This document shows, piece after piece, positions 22,648 to 32,000 of a stretch of DNA of 32,000 nucleotides. The translations under genes were made by a program, and so were the position numbers. The notes under the pieces were generated by a model that worked only from the letters and a program-made list of their open reading frames with translations, ran no database searches and was not told the origin of the DNA. The stretch spans positions 1 to 32,000 of the forward strand of contig JACOEJ010000040.1 in NCBI GenBank assembly GCA_024998645.1. The letters are read 5' to 3'. Position 1 is the stretch's first letter; each line of letters opens with the position of its first letter. This DNA comes from Nitrospira sp. (GTDB taxonomy: Bacteria > Nitrospirota > Nitrospiria > Nitrospirales > Nitrospiraceae).

Positions 22648-22771
22648 GCTAACTAAGGGGGGTAGGGTGAGTCAAGCTAACAGGGCAGGATCTCAGGACA
22701 ATTTAGCAGGGTAGCCCTGGCCAAGATCATGACAGCCTTGGTGAGGCCACATGGTACGGATGAGGTCAACG

Positions 22772-23410
22772 ATGAAACGAACTGCCTATCGGCTCAGATC
22801 AATCAGACCGTGGTTGGGATGGATCATGCTGGCCGGGTTGCTGCTGCTTGGCATCGATCCGTATCCCTTTCAGGCCCATGCCACGACGATTTATTCCTAT
22901 ATCGATGAGCAAGGCAATCCCCGGTTTAGTGATTCGATGGAAAATATTCCGGAGAAGTATCGGGCGAAGGTAAAGACCCATGAGCAGGCGACACCCCAGG
23001 AGCACCCTCCGTCTGCCTTAGATTCTGTGAGGGCAGTCGTCTCTCCGTCGGCCATTGCGTCATTCAAACAAAAGATAGCGGAGTTGCTTCAGGGCTTCGG
23101 CATTGCACTTCCCTCTGCTTCCATGAAAACAGCATCGGTGCCATCAACGGCCCCGACATCGGACATGAACTCTTCGCAATCGCAGATTGTGAACTATGCC
23201 GGTGCGGCAGCGGTTGTGCTCTTGCTCGTGATGTATTTTAGTAAGAGCCAACTGATGCGTCTGTTGGCCCTCTGCCTGCTTGTGACGCTCGGTGTGGCGA
23301 CGCCGATTCTGCTCTATGTGAGTGATGATGGTCCGATGACGAGTATGAAGGGACGAGTGACGGCAGTGGGACAAGCTCAACAAGACCGTTTCAAACAGGT
23401 CGGGCATTAG
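22772..23410 (+). CDS. DUF4124-domain membrane protein
   Basis: The 212-residue product has a signal-like segment (WLGWIMLAGLLLLGIDPYPF, cut near AHAT). A DUF4124 motif follows (TIYSYIDEQGNPRFSDSMEN), a short beta domain found in many exported proteins. After a Ser/Pro/Thr linker come two membrane segments (YAGAAAVVLLLVMYF and LMRLLALCLLVTLGVATPIL). The ATG at 22772 is chosen because GAGG (22762-22765) lies 6 bases upstream; ATG at 22751 and 22760 are also in frame. The domain would face the periplasm. No partner is evident in the neighbourhood. Confidence 0.75.
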   Translation: MKRTAYRLRSIRPWLGWIMLAGLLLLGIDPYPFQAHATTIYSYIDEQGNPRFSDSMENIPEKYRAKVKTHEQATPQEHPPSALDSVRAVVSPSAIASFKQKIAELLQGFGIALPSASMKTASVPSTAPTSDMNSSQSQIVNYAGAAAVVLLLVMYFSKSQLMRLLALCLLVTLGVATPILLYVSDDGPMTSMKGRVTAVGQAQQDRFKQVGH

Positions 23411-23446
23411 GCGAGAACGCTCTGCCGGCCTCTCCTGCGAGGTGTC

Positions 23447-24235
23447 CTATTCAGCGTATTGAGGCACCGGAATCTTCTTGGGTTGCGTAGCGGGTGAGGG
23501 AATCACCCGTTCCGCAAATTCCGGCGAGTAGGGATTCACGACGGCCTCGTGGGTGTGACGCTGGCGCTGTTTGACCAGCTGGAGGCTTTGCGTGCTGATT
23601 TCCATCCGGTCGATCGTCGCCTTCGTCGTTAAGCGATCAGGCAACCCTTGCAGCGAAAACAGCTGATACGTCAGTGTCCAGTCCAGTTGCTCTTTCCCTT
23701 TCTCCTTAATCAAGAACCTCGCGGCGTCTGACGGAGGGCCCTTAAAAAGCAGTATCCAGATATTCGAACGAAATGCCGGTGCCTGGGGATCTCGCGAGGG
23801 GCTGAATTCGGGAACCAGCGCGGGGACCTGGGCAATGGGAACCGGCGGCGTGAATTCAATGTCCACAAGCCGCACATACAGAGGACGAGTGTCGCTCGTA
23901 TCGTTGGGGTCGACGGCGTAGGCGAAGGAGTAACGCACGTCGATGCCGTTTCGGGTAAATGTATACACGTCTTCGCCGTTTTCCGGCGAGACCAGCTTGC
24001 TGAAGTATTTCTGCCAGTCGGTGATGGGGTAGTAGGTGAAGACCCGGAGGGCGGACTTTCTGTCCCGCACAGCCTGGGGCATACCCAGCCGTTCGTGGAG
24101 TTCTTTTTGTGTGAGACCGAGGAATCCGTCTTCGAAATAGGGTGCAGCCATAAGCCGCTGGGGGACACATAGCAGAACGCTGAGGAGAAGCATCCACGTG
24201 AGGCGGTACCTGGAGCGTCGAGTCGGCAATGGCAT
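23447..24235 (-). CDS. Exported hypothetical protein, 262 aa
   Basis: The N-terminus has arginines then a hydrophobic stretch ([19 protein letters not shown]) ending at a likely signal cut, AA-PYFED. The mature part has [20 protein letters not shown], a helix-turn pattern reminiscent of BamE/SmpA domains, then [16 protein letters not shown] and mixed strands. No family is recognised with confidence. The GGAGG (24236-24240) directly abuts the ATG at 24235, which is too close; it is 6 bases from an in-frame TTG at 24229, so the true start may be that TTG. It diverges from metH. Confidence 0.68.
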   Translation of the reverse strand: MPLPTRRSRYRLTWMLLLSVLLCVPQRLMAAPYFEDGFLGLTQKELHERLGMPQAVRDRKSALRVFTYYPITDWQKYFSKLVSPENGEDVYTFTRNGIDVRYSFAYAVDPNDTSDTRPLYVRLVDIEFTPPVPIAQVPALVPEFSPSRDPQAPAFRSNIWILLFKGPPSDAARFLIKEKGKEQLDWTLTYQLFSLQGLPDRLTTKATIDRMEISTQSLQLVKQRQRHTHEAVVNPYSPEFAERVIPSPATQPKKIPVPQYAE

Positions 24236-24297
24236 CCTCCGTATGGTGTCGGCATCGTATCGACAGGGCTAAAGGTCTGTCAAGAAAGAGGTCTGGC

Positions 24298-24326
24298 TTG
24301 CCGGTCCGGTACCCTTTCAGTATCAT
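24298..24326 (+). promoter_or_regulatory. Promoter for metH
   Basis: TTGCCG (24298-24303) and TATCAT (24321-24326, five of six consensus bases) are 17 bases apart. Transcription would start near 24333, leaving a leader of about 32 bases, too short for a cobalamin or SAM riboswitch. Confidence 0.5.
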
Positions 24327-24364
24327 GGCGTTCTTATAAAATTTGTCACGGGAGATATTTACCA

Positions 24365-27300
24365 GTGGGTAATTCCTCACAGACTTCAATAGAGCAACTG
24401 ATCCAGAGGCGAATCCTGATCCTCGATGGAGCGATGGGGACCATGATTCAGCAACGGAAGCTGGATGAGGCGGCCTTTCGCGGCGAGCGCTTCAAGGATT
24501 GGAAGCAGGACCTCAAGGGCCATAATGATCTCTTGAATATTACGCAGCCGGCCATCATTGAGGACATCCACCGGCAGTATCTCGAAGCCGGGGCGGACAT
24601 CGTCGAAACGAATACGTTCAACTCGCAGGCGATCTCTCTTGCCGACTATCATATGGAGACGCTGGGCTACGAACTATCGAAGGCCGGGGCCGAATGTGCC
24701 AAGCGGGCAGTTCTCAAAGTTCAAGCGGCTCAACCCGGGCGACAATGTTTCGTGGCAGGCGCCATCGGGCCGACGACGAAAACGTCGTCTATTTCGACGG
24801 ACGTCAACAACTCGGCCGCACGAGGAACGACCTACGAAAAGCTCGTCGCGGCCTACAGCGAGCAGGTTCGTGGTCTGCTCGATGGCGGAGCCGATCTCCT
24901 GCTTGTAGAAACGATATTCGATACACTCAACGCCAAGGCCGCGTTCTTTGCCATCCAACAGGTCTTCGACAATGGCGGACGCCTGGTGCCCGTCATGGCC
25001 TCGGTGACATTCATTCAAGCCGGCAGCAATCGTGGCGTGACGGGGCAAACTGTTGAAGCGTTCTGGAATTCGATCTCGCATGTGCCGCTACTGAGCGTCG
25101 GAATGAACTGTGCGCTGGGGCCGAAGGAAATGCGGCCGTTGATCGAAGAGTTGTCCCAGATCGCACCGATCTATATCAGTTCGCATCCAAATGCCGGGCT
25201 GCCCAATCCGTTGCTGCCCACGGGATTTCCGGAAACACCCGAGACGCTTGCACCGCAGTTGCGGGACTGGGCGCAGAACGGCTGGCTCAATATTGTAGGC
25301 GGCTGTTGCGGGACCACGCCGGACCATATCAAGAAGATTGCCGAAGCGGTGCGCGGCCTGAAGCCCAGGCCGATTCCAACGGTCGAACCCTATACGCGTT
25401 TGAGCGGGCTTGAAGCGGTCACTCTTCGGCCTGATTCGAACTTCGTCAATATCGGTGAACGGACCAACGTGACCGGCTCGCCGGCCTTTTCAAAGCTGAT
25501 CCTGGCCGGCGACTACGAAGCCGCCCTTTCTGTGGCGCGACAACAAGTCGAAGGCGGCGCGCAGATCATCGATATCAACATGGATGAAGGCATGCTGGAT
25601 TCCAGGGCGGCGATGGAGAAGTTTCTCCGTCTCATCGCCTCGGAGCCGGATATCTGCAAAGTGCCGATCATGGTCGATAGCTCCAAGTGGGAGGTGCTGG
25701 AAACCGGCCTCAGAAATATTCAGGGCAAAGCCATTGTCAACAGCATCAGCCTCAAAGAAGGCGAAGAGAAGTTTGTCCAGCAGGCGACGCTGGTCCATCG
25801 GTACGGAGCGGCCGTCGTCGTTATGGCGTTCGATGAGCAGGGGCAGGCCGATACGCTAGAACGAAAGAAGGAGATCTGTGCGCGCTCCTATAAGATTCTG
25901 ACGGAACGGGTGGGTTTGCCTGCGACCGATATCATCTTCGATCCCAATATTTTGACCGTCGCAACCGGTATCGAAGAGCACAACAACTACGCGGTGAATT
26001 TTATCGAGGCCACCCGGTGGATTAAGAAGAATTTGCCCGGCGCCAAGGTCAGCGGCGGGATCAGCAACATCTCATTCTCGTTCCGCGGGAACAACGTGGT
26101 TCGTGAAGCAATGCACGCGGCATTTCTCTATCATGCCATCAAGGCTGGCCTCGATATGGGGATCGTGAATGCCGGTCAGTTGGCGGTGTATGAAGAGATA
26201 CCCAAGGACCTGCTCGAATTGGTCGAAGATGTGTTGCTAAACCGGCGACCTGACGCCACCGAACGGCTTGTGAATTTCGCCGAGACGGTGAAACAGAAGG
26301 GGAAAGCCGTCGTTAAAGATGACGAGTGGCGTAAGGGGACTGTCGAAGAGCGGCTGTCGCACGCCCTGGTCAAAGGCATTACAGATTTCATTGATCAGGA
26401 TACGGAGGAAGCGCGCCGGAAATATCCGAAGCCGTTGTCGGTTATCGAGGGCCCGCTGATGGCCGGAATGAACATCGTCGGTGACCTCTTCGGATCCGGC
26501 AAGATGTTTTTGCCGCAAGTCGTGAAGAGCGCGCGGGTCATGAAAAAGTCCGTCGCCTATCTTATGCCCTTTATGGAAGAAGAGAAGAAGCGGGTGGGTG
26601 GCTATCAGGCGCAAGGGAAAGTCTTGCTCGCCACAGTGAAAGGCGATGTGCACGACATCGGGAAAAACATCGTCGGCGTGGTGCTGGGTTGCAATAACTA
26701 TGAGGTAATTGATCTCGGCGTGATGGTGTCCTGTGAAAAAATCCTGGCGGCGGCAAAAGAGCTCAAGGTCGATGTGATCGGATTGAGCGGTCTCATTACG
26801 CCGTCGCTGGATGAAATGGTGCATGTCGCCAAGGAAATGACCCGCGAAGGTTTTACCGTGCCTCTGCTCATCGGAGGGGCGACGACCAGCAAGGCTCACA
26901 CGGCGGTAAAGATCGCCCCGTCCTATGCGCCATCGGTGGTTCATGTGCTGGATGCCTCGCGGGCGGTGGGGGTCGTGGGAAGCTTGATCAGTCCGTCACA
27001 GAAGCCGGGGTTCGTACAGCAGGTGCGGGATGATTACGAGCGGATGAGGCAGGCGCATCAAGACCGCGGTGCCAAGCCGGTGTTGCCGATCGCGAAAGCA
27101 CGTGCAAACAGGTTTACCTCTGACTGGGCAACGTTTGAGGTCCCTGTGCCGTCCTTCCTGGGAGTGCGGACGATCAGTGACCAACCTTTGAGTGAACTGG
27201 TGCCTTTTATCGATTGGTCGCCGTTCTTTCATACCTGGGAATTGAGGGGCCGCTATCCCGCTATTTTCAACGATGCGACGGTCGGCTCGAAGGCGAAGGA

Positions 27301-28060
27301 ACTGTATGACGATGCGCGTCGATTGCTGGACGAGATCATCCAAAAGAAGTTGCTGACCGCGAAGGGAGTGTACGGATTCTTTGCCGCAGCAAGTGTGGGT
27401 GACGACATCGAACTCTATCAAGATGCGACGCACATGCAGCGGGTAACAACCATCCATACGCTCAGGCAGCAATCAGAAAAGCCTCAGGGCCAGCCGAATC
27501 TCGCACTGGCCGACTATGTGGCCCCTCACGACTCAGGCCGGGCGGATCACATCGGGGCCTTTGCGGTGACGGCGGGGATCGGCTTGGATGAGTTGTGTCG
27601 TCGATTCGACAAAGACCATGACGACTATAACTCGATTATGGCGAAAGCCTTGGCTGATCGACTGGCGGAGGCCTTTGCTGAATTTCTTCATAAACGCGTC
27701 CGCGATGAATGGGGCTATGGAAAACAGGAGACGTTGTCGACCGATGAGCTGATTCGCGAAAAATATCGCGGTATCCGTCCTGCTCCTGGCTATCCGGCCT
27801 GCCCCGACCACACCGAGAAGCGACTCTTGTTTGATCTGCTTCAGGTCGAACAGAACGCCGCCATCATGCTGACTGAAAGCTTTGCCATGTTGCCAGCTGC
27901 GGCGGTCAGCGGGTTCTATTTCGCTCATCCAGAGGCGAAATATTTCGCAGTGGGGAAGATCGGAAAGGATCAAGTCGAAGATTATGCCCACCGAAAAGGG
28001 ATGGACCTGCGCACAGTCGAGCGCTGGCTTTCGCCGAATCTCAACTACGAATCCGCCTAG
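24365..28060 (+). CDS. metH: Cobalamin-dependent methionine synthase, full length
   Basis: This 1231-residue cytosolic enzyme transfers methyl from methyltetrahydrofolate via cobalamin to homocysteine. All four modules are present. Homocysteine domain (1-330): zinc ligands C249 (MNCALGP), C314 and C315 ([10 protein letters not shown]). Folate domain (about 360-620): [43 protein letters not shown]. Cap and B12 domain (about 660-910): [20 protein letters not shown], with H763 as the cobalt ligand. SAM-dependent reactivation domain (920-1231): [20 protein letters not shown]. Length nearly equals E. coli MetH (1227). The start is GTG at 24365 with GGGAGA (24350-24355) 9 bases upstream. It appears monocistronic. 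Confidence 0.97.
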   Translation: MGNSSQTSIEQLIQRRILILDGAMGTMIQQRKLDEAAFRGERFKDWKQDLKGHNDLLNITQPAIIEDIHRQYLEAGADIVETNTFNSQAISLADYHMETLGYELSKAGAECAKRAVLKVQAAQPGRQCFVAGAIGPTTKTSSISTDVNNSAARGTTYEKLVAAYSEQVRGLLDGGADLLLVETIFDTLNAKAAFFAIQQVFDNGGRLVPVMASVTFIQAGSNRGVTGQTVEAFWNSISHVPLLSVGMNCALGPKEMRPLIEELSQIAPIYISSHPNAGLPNPLLPTGFPETPETLAPQLRDWAQNGWLNIVGGCCGTTPDHIKKIAEAVRGLKPRPIPTVEPYTRLSGLEAVTLRPDSNFVNIGERTNVTGSPAFSKLILAGDYEAALSVARQQVEGGAQIIDINMDEGMLDSRAAMEKFLRLIASEPDICKVPIMVDSSKWEVLETGLRNIQGKAIVNSISLKEGEEKFVQQATLVHRYGAAVVVMAFDEQGQADTLERKKEICARSYKILTERVGLPATDIIFDPNILTVATGIEEHNNYAVNFIEATRWIKKNLPGAKVSGGISNISFSFRGNNVVREAMHAAFLYHAIKAGLDMGIVNAGQLAVYEEIPKDLLELVEDVLLNRRPDATERLVNFAETVKQKGKAVVKDDEWRKGTVEERLSHALVKGITDFIDQDTEEARRKYPKPLSVIEGPLMAGMNIVGDLFGSGKMFLPQVVKSARVMKKSVAYLMPFMEEEKKRVGGYQAQGKVLLATVKGDVHDIGKNIVGVVLGCNNYEVIDLGVMVSCEKILAAAKELKVDVIGLSGLITPSLDEMVHVAKEMTREGFTVPLLIGGATTSKAHTAVKIAPSYAPSVVHVLDASRAVGVVGSLISPSQKPGFVQQVRDDYERMRQAHQDRGAKPVLPIAKARANRFTSDWATFEVPVPSFLGVRTISDQPLSELVPFIDWSPFFHTWELRGRYPAIFNDATVGSKAKELYDDARRLLDEIIQKKLLTAKGVYGFFAAASVGDDIELYQDATHMQRVTTIHTLRQQSEKPQGQPNLALADYVAPHDSGRADHIGAFAVTAGIGLDELCRRFDKDHDDYNSIMAKALADRLAEAFAEFLHKRVRDEWGYGKQETLSTDELIREKYRGIRPAPGYPACPDHTEKRLLFDLLQVEQNAAIMLTESFAMLPAAAVSGFYFAHPEAKYFAVGKIGKDQVEDYAHRKGMDLRTVERWLSPNLNYESA

Positions 28061-28136
28061 CGGTTCTGGTTCTAAATCAAAAGATCCTGTTGGAGCGCGC
28101 CAAAGCCTGAGCGGTGTGGTTGGGTCAGGTCAGAGG

Positions 28137-28643
28137 CTAGACGGCTGTCTCAAGCACATCGGTTGATGCATTCAGGCGGGCTGTTTGGAGCGCTTGGAAG
28201 ATCGAGCGGTAGCGTGCCTCAGCCCACGAGTTGAACGATTCCGCGTCGGCAAACACGAGGTCCCACGCTTTTGCGGGATCCAGAAACAATAGGTGCTGAG
28301 TATGGTCGGCCTTAGAGAGATGGACGACCAGAACGGCTGAGCTCCCGGTCAGGCTAATGTCGGTGAATACATGAAGCTTCTCTGATGCCGGAAGGTGGCT
28401 GTCTCGCATCGCCGCTTCGGCAATCGGTTCGTAGAGTCGACGCAGAAACTGAGCGGTCACCTCATGAGCATTTGAGGGACTTAAGAGTCGAGGGTTGGGT
28501 TTTTCTCCGAAGAGGTTCTCCGTGAGATATGTGGCGGCCTCCCAAGTCGGCATGACACCGGATGTCACCAACGCCTCACAGAGGTAGGCAATCCAATTTC
28601 TGCTTGCAGTCCGCTTCTGGAGCGCAGTGGTCTTCTTGGCCAT
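28137..28643 (-). CDS. Hypothetical protein, 168 aa
   Basis: The protein begins MAKKTTALQKRTASRNWIAY and is soluble, with helices then strands (EKLHVFTDISLTGSSAVLVV, HLLFLDPAKAWDLVF). No signal peptide, membrane span or catalytic motif is evident and I recognise no family. The start at 28643 is chosen over one seven codons upstream because the leading MMKGSPI looks unconserved; AAAGGG lies about 12 bases upstream. A near-consensus promoter at 28724-28752 serves it, so it is transcribed separately from the HD-GYP gene on the same strand. Confidence 0.68.
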   Translation of the reverse strand: MAKKTTALQKRTASRNWIAYLCEALVTSGVMPTWEAATYLTENLFGEKPNPRLLSPSNAHEVTAQFLRRLYEPIAEAAMRDSHLPASEKLHVFTDISLTGSSAVLVVHLSKADHTQHLLFLDPAKAWDLVFADAESFNSWAEARYRSIFQALQTARLNASTDVLETAV

Positions 28644-28723
28644 GATCGGCGACCCTTTCATCACGAATGTCGGTAACAGCCTTCGGAACGTGGTGGTGAT
28701 GTGGTTCCGGTGGAATGAAAAAA

Positions 28724-28752
28724 AGTATATCGGTGAGGGGAAACGCGGTCAA
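28724..28752 (-). promoter_or_regulatory. Promoter for the 168-aa gene
   Basis: On the minus strand TTGACC (28752-28747) and TATACT (28729-28724) are exactly 17 bases apart, each matching five of six consensus bases. The start of transcription would be near 28717, about 75 bases before the ATG. It lies just after the stop of the HD-GYP gene. Confidence 0.62.
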
Positions 28753-28770
28753 CGAATTGCGAAGAATGCG

Positions 28771-29910
28771 CTAGGCAGCAGTGGAGTCTTGTCTGGAGCA
28801 GTCGGCATATTGTTCGTGGATGCGGCGAAGATCTTCAGGGGATGACAGGAAGAGGTCAAGTAATTCCGGGTCGAAATGTTTGCCGCGCTCTTTGATCATC
28901 AAGTCGCGGGCGTGTTCGAAGTCGAACGCCGGTTTATAGACCCGGGCAGTGGTCAGGGCATCGAAGTTGTCGGCAATGGAGGCAATACGGCCTTCAATGG
29001 GAATTTCTTCGCCTTTCAATTTGCGAGGGTATCCGGTTCCGTCATAGCGTTCGTGATGCGTCCAGGCAATGATCGCGGCGACCTTCAGCAGTTCGGAATC
29101 AGATCCGGAGAGAATCTTGTAGCCGATTTCTGCATGCTGGGAGATGACGTCGAATTCTGCTGCAGTGAATTTCCCCGGTTTGAGAAGCACATGATCCGGA
29201 GTCCCGATCTTGCCGATATCATGCATCGGGCTTGCGGTGCGAATCAGGTCAACCCGCTCCGGCGCTAGACCGAGCTTGCGTGCCAGCAATTCGCAGTAGT
29301 GGCTCATCCGTTGGATATGCTGGGCGGTAGAGCTGTCACGGAACTCGGCGGCAATAGCCAATCGTTCGATGGTTTCTTCCCGGGAGAGGCGGAGTTCTTT
29401 CTCGCTGCGCTCCAGCCACTCAAGGGCCTGCTGCAAGGCCATCGTTCTGGTTCTCACGATATCTTCAAGATTGTCCCGATGTAAGCGGTTTTCGATTTCC
29501 AACCGGCGGCGGCGCAAGGCATTGGCGACATCGATGAGCACTTCGTTTGATTCGAAGGGCTTGACGATATATCCGAAGGCTCCCATGTCGAGAGCCGCAT
29601 TCGCCAGCACGGAGCTATCGAGGCCGGTGACCATGATGGCGGCAATATGTGGACGATCAGCGAGCAGATTCCGGACGAGATCCATGCCGGACTCTCCGGG
29701 CATGTTCACGTCGCACAACATCAAGGCGAAGGGCTGTTCATCAATCCGCTGCCGGGCCTCACGCGCATCGGCGGCGAGTGTGACGGTATAACCATGAGTT
29801 TGGAGCATGTAGCCCAGCAGACGGCGAATCGGTTCTTCATCGTCGACAACCAGAATATTCCGGTTTTCAAGGAGGGCTTGTTGTGTATCCCGATCAGGCA
29901 AAGTAGGCAT
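28771..29910 (-). CDS. Response regulator with HD-GYP cyclic-di-GMP phosphodiesterase domain
   Basis: This 379-residue protein has a receiver domain (residues 17-130): acidic pair D23-D24, phospho-acceptor D67 (LCDVNMPG), and K117 (YIVKPFE). A predicted coiled coil spans about 138-180. The HD-GYP domain follows: H230-D231 in SPMHDIGKIG, HHERYDGTGYP with GYP at 293-295, and IASIADNFDALTT. Such proteins hydrolyse c-di-GMP (or related dinucleotides) after phosphorylation by a sensor kinase; the kinase is not in the window. The ATG at 29910 has no strong ribosome site, but the domain begins close after it. Confidence 0.93.
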   Translation of the reverse strand: MPTLPDRDTQQALLENRNILVVDDEEPIRRLLGYMLQTHGYTVTLAADAREARQRIDEQPFALMLCDVNMPGESGMDLVRNLLADRPHIAAIMVTGLDSSVLANAALDMGAFGYIVKPFESNEVLIDVANALRRRRLEIENRLHRDNLEDIVRTRTMALQQALEWLERSEKELRLSREETIERLAIAAEFRDSSTAQHIQRMSHYCELLARKLGLAPERVDLIRTASPMHDIGKIGTPDHVLLKPGKFTAAEFDVISQHAEIGYKILSGSDSELLKVAAIIAWTHHERYDGTGYPRKLKGEEIPIEGRIASIADNFDALTTARVYKPAFDFEHARDLMIKERGKHFDPELLDLFLSSPEDLRRIHEQYADCSRQDSTAA

Positions 29911-30350
29911 GGAGTTATTGCGGTATTGAGGTTGAGTGAAGGGTATTGTATAGAATCATTATCGGCTTGTTTTGTGGACTCTTGAGAGTCACGTGAACTG
30001 CCCGAGATTCTGCACCTTTTATGCCAATCAATGGCGTCGGCGCGCCGAAGGTTGCAACGCTCTGCAGACGATGATCCATGGGACTGAGCGTCGCATGAAA
30101 TGTCTTTGCCAGCAAGCCGTTCGTGCCTTTTAGACGGAAGCACCCTTCCGTTGTGTGACGAGGGGGCAGGCGGTCGACTAAACAGCTATCTGTACAGAAT
30201 GTGTCTGCGGCATAGGCGTATTTCGTACAATTAAAGAGCCGCGCAGAGTAGAGATTGAGCGTGAATAGTCGATGCGCGCTGGTTTGCGCTTTGGGCAGGG
30301 GTCCACTATAATCCCACTCTCACTTTTGAAGACGAGAAGGGGAGTATGCG
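29911..30350. other. Divergent intergenic region between the HD-GYP gene and rph
   Basis: This 440-base gap holds no convincing gene. Two small inverted repeats are visible: GACTCT-TG-AGAGTC (29977-29990) and ACGGAAG-CACC-CTTCCGT (30134-30151). On the HD-GYP strand TACAAT occurs about 45 bases before its ATG without a good -35. The rph promoter is at its right end. The length would allow a small RNA, but I cannot support one. Confidence 0.5.
30284..30312 (+). promoter_or_regulatory. Promoter for rph-rdgB
   Basis: A perfect TATAAT (30307-30312) is preceded at 17 bases by TTGCGC (30284-30289), matching the first three -35 positions. The leader to the rph ATG would be about 32 bases and includes AAGGGGAG. 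Confidence 0.58.
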
Positions 30351-31094
30351 ATGAGCGCGGTAGCCGGATTAGTACGATTTGATGGCAGACGGAAGGACCA
30401 GCATCGGCCGGTCAAAGTCACGAGGAATTTCACCAAGCATGCCGAAGGCTCCGTTCTCATTGAAATGGGAGATACTAAGGTCATTTGCACGGCGTCAATC
30501 GAAGAAAAAGTGCCGCCGTTTCTCAAAGGCAAAGGGAGTGGCTGGGTAACGGCCGAATACTCCATGCTTCCCCGTGCAACGCATGAACGGACTTCCCGTG
30601 AAGCCGTCAAGGGGAAGCAAGGAGGACGGACGCTTGAGATTCAGCGGCTGGTTGGTCGAGCACTGCGGTCGGTGACTGACATGACGCAAATGGGCGAGCG
30701 GAGTATCTGGATCGACTGCGATGTGATTCAAGCCGACGGGGGAACGAGAACCGCGTCGATTACCGGGGCGTTTATTGCATTGGCCGATGCATTCACCGTG
30801 CTGAAGAAGAAGGATTTGATCAAGCGCCTTCCGCTGACTGACTATTTAGCGGCGATTAGCGTCGGTAAAGTCGGTGGGGAAGTCATGGTGGACTTGGCCT
30901 ATACCGAAGACTCAATGGCCGAAGTGGATATGAATCTCGTGATGACCGGACGAGGCCGGTATGTCGAAGTTCAAGGAACTGCAGAAAAGACTCCCTTTGC
31001 CAAGCAGGATATGGACGAATTTCTGAATCTTGGCTGGCAGGCGATTCAGCGTCTCACCGCTATTCAAAAAGAACTTATTGGATCATTGGACTAG
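30351..31094 (+). CDS. rph: Ribonuclease PH
   Basis: This 247-residue enzyme removes 3' extensions from tRNA precursors by phosphorolysis. Family landmarks are [40 protein letters not shown], the phosphate site [39 protein letters not shown] and [20 protein letters not shown]. Length matches the family (about 240). AAGGGGAG sits about 6 bases before the ATG. The next gene begins 9 bases after its stop, so rph and rdgB are cotranscribed, an arrangement common in bacteria, and two tRNA genes follow on the same strand. Confidence 0.96.
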   Translation: MSAVAGLVRFDGRRKDQHRPVKVTRNFTKHAEGSVLIEMGDTKVICTASIEEKVPPFLKGKGSGWVTAEYSMLPRATHERTSREAVKGKQGGRTLEIQRLVGRALRSVTDMTQMGERSIWIDCDVIQADGGTRTASITGAFIALADAFTVLKKKDLIKRLPLTDYLAAISVGKVGGEVMVDLAYTEDSMAEVDMNLVMTGRGRYVEVQGTAEKTPFAKQDMDEFLNLGWQAIQRLTAIQKELIGSLD

Positions 31095-31103
31095 CAGGCT
31101 GCT

Positions 31104-31711
31104 GTGATTTCAGAAGTCGTCCTCGCGACGAGAAACAGGCACAAAGTCGAAGAATTGACAGCCTTGCTTGGAGATCTGGGCATTCGGATCCGCACGCTGG
31201 CTGATTTTCCGCACGCACCTGAGGTTGAAGAAGACGGTGCGACCTGTGAGGCCAATGCCATCAAGAAGGCTTGCGAGATCGCGAGGGCGACGGGGCTGAC
31301 GGCCGTGGCCGACGATACCGGGTTGGAAGTGGACGCATTGGATGGCAGGCCTGGCGTCTATGCAGCCCGCTATGCGGGGGAGCAGGCAACCTACGAAGAC
31401 AATTGTCGCAAGCTGGTTCAGGAACTTGAGGGCGTTCCGCACGAACGACGGACTGCTCGATTTATCACGGTAGCAGCCATTGCCGTGCCGGGAGAGCCCG
31501 TTCAGGTGACGCAGGGGGTTTTAAACGGGTATATTACGGAAAAATCCAGCGGATCAAAAGGATTTGGATATGACCCGGTCTTCTATGTCCCGGAGTTGAA
31601 GGCGACATTAGCGGAGATTTCTGCTGAGCAGAAGAATCGCATCAGTCATCGCGCGAAGGCGTTTCTACAAGCCAAGGAACTCCTTCGTGCACGGCAGTCT
31701 GAGAGTACCGT

Positions 31712-31721
<10 letters not shown>
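31104..31721 (+). CDS. rdgB: XTP/dITP diphosphatase (RdgB/HAM1)
   Basis: This 205-residue enzyme hydrolyses non-canonical purine triphosphates (ITP, dITP, XTP) to monophosphates, keeping them out of nucleic acids. It begins MISEVVLATRNRHKVEELTA (GTG start at 31104). It contains CEANAIKKACEIA, AVADDTGLEVDALDGRPGVY, the SGSKGFGYDPVFYVPE loop and ISHRAKA, all canonical. The last codons (GTC GGG GCG TAG) overlap the 5' end of tRNA-Pro: the final ten bases of the gene are the first ten of the tRNA, and the stop is formed by tRNA bases 8-10. Confidence 0.95.
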
Positions 31722-31790
<69 letters not shown>

Positions 31791-31801
31791 TCGTGCTTTG
31801 T

Positions 31802-31825
31802 GCGTGCCGCACGCCACTTTCTCTT
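31802..31825 (+). terminator. Weak terminator candidate between tRNAs
   Basis: GCGTG-CCG-CACGC (31802-31814) is followed by CACTTTCTCTTTT. The stem is short and the T-run is broken, so it may instead be a processing spacer in a tRNA-Pro/tRNA-Arg transcript. Confidence 0.25.
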
Positions 31826-31865
31826 TTCCCACTATGAGCGGTACGCGGGAACTTAGGTTTGACGT

Positions 31866-31942
31866 GCGCCCGTAGCTCAGTTGGATAGAGCAACGGCCTT
31901 CTAAGCCGTAGGTCGCTGGTTCGATTCCAGCCGGGCGCACCA
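31866..31942 (+). tRNA. tRNA-Arg (anticodon TCT)
   Basis: A 77-base cloverleaf: acceptor GCGCCCG pairs with CGGGCGC (31932-31938), followed by A and an encoded CCA (31940-31942). The stem ACGGC/GCCGT encloses CTTCTAA, giving anticodon TCT. The T-arm contains GGTTCGATTCC. It lies 77 bases after tRNA-Pro. Confidence 0.96.
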
Positions 31943-31958
31943 CGTTAGTCAGCCATCC

Positions 31959-32000
31959 ATGCGTAGAATCTTCCGTCCTCTTCCTCTCGCCGTCATCGGT
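31959..32000 (+). CDS. Possible start of an exported protein, cut by window edge
   Basis: An ATG at 31959 opens MRRIFRPLPLAVIG, 14 codons with no stop to the window end. Arginines followed by hydrophobic residues look like the beginning of a signal peptide. There is no clear ribosome site, so this is tentative. Confidence 0.3.
   Translation, partial: MRRIFRPLPLAVIG

Noticed and set aside
24241-24364. Cobalamin or SAM riboswitch before metH
   Set aside because: The gap to the divergent gene is about 130 bases, the predicted leader about 32 bases, and no riboswitch core motifs are visible.
26237-26944. 235-codon minus-strand frame inside metH
   Set aside because: Antisense to the conserved cobalamin domain; no start signals or domain similarity.
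28627-28845. 72-codon plus-strand frame
   Set aside because: It overlaps the start and promoter of the minus-strand 168-residue gene and the end of the HD-GYP gene, with no ribosome site.

Overview
The window is about 32 kb of GC-rich bacterial chromosome with genes on both strands. No phage, insertion sequence, integron or CRISPR array is visible. The gene content (DUF3386 and DUF5069 proteins, a ClpS-like adaptor, HemW, paired DUF1800/DUF1501 exported proteins, a PilZ protein, one-piece MetH) resembles Nitrospira (Nitrospirota). That assignment is an inference from gene content and protein style; there is no rRNA or other decisive marker here.

Layout. 1-742 (minus): a ThiS/CysO-like sulfur carrier followed by a cysteine synthase cut by the window edge. 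837-4764 (plus): a compact operon of six genes from one good sigma70-type promoter: a small unknown protein, an exported PLD-type nuclease, an FAD monooxygenase, a nucleotidyltransferase-fold protein without its catalytic aspartates, a membrane TPM-domain protein and a 31-residue lysine-rich peptide. 4862-6509 (minus): DUF3386, DUF5069 and a small exported beta-domain protein. 6755-9331: a histone-like Lys/Pro/Ala-tailed protein, ClpS, an unknown protein and a Ca2+/H+ antiporter. 9342-12329: HemW with a small partner on the minus strand, diverging from an FmdB-led three-gene operon.

12661-16226 is a DUF1800-DUF1501 secretion pair with a Tat signal on the second protein. Next come a membrane-anchored PilZ protein and, on the minus strand, a heme-oxygenase-like di-iron protein translationally coupled to an exported SUMF1-fold protein. 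An asparagine synthetase at 19222-21135 lies between an intact 93-residue gene (21525-21806) and its frameshifted duplicate (18633-18958). 21898-24235 holds small signalling and envelope proteins. 24365-28060 is full-length B12-dependent methionine synthase. 28137-29910 holds an unknown protein and an HD-GYP response regulator. The right end carries rph, rdgB, tRNA-Pro(TGG), whose first ten bases overlap the rdgB 3' end, and tRNA-Arg(TCT).

Functional threads are sulfur amino acid synthesis (cysteine synthase with carrier, MetH), cyclic-di-GMP signalling (PilZ, HD-GYP), envelope and exported proteins of unknown role, and RNA or nucleotide housekeeping (rph, rdgB, tRNAs). The points most worth following up are the six-gene operon, the coupled di-iron/SUMF1 pair, the decayed duplicate beside asnB and the rdgB/tRNA overlap.
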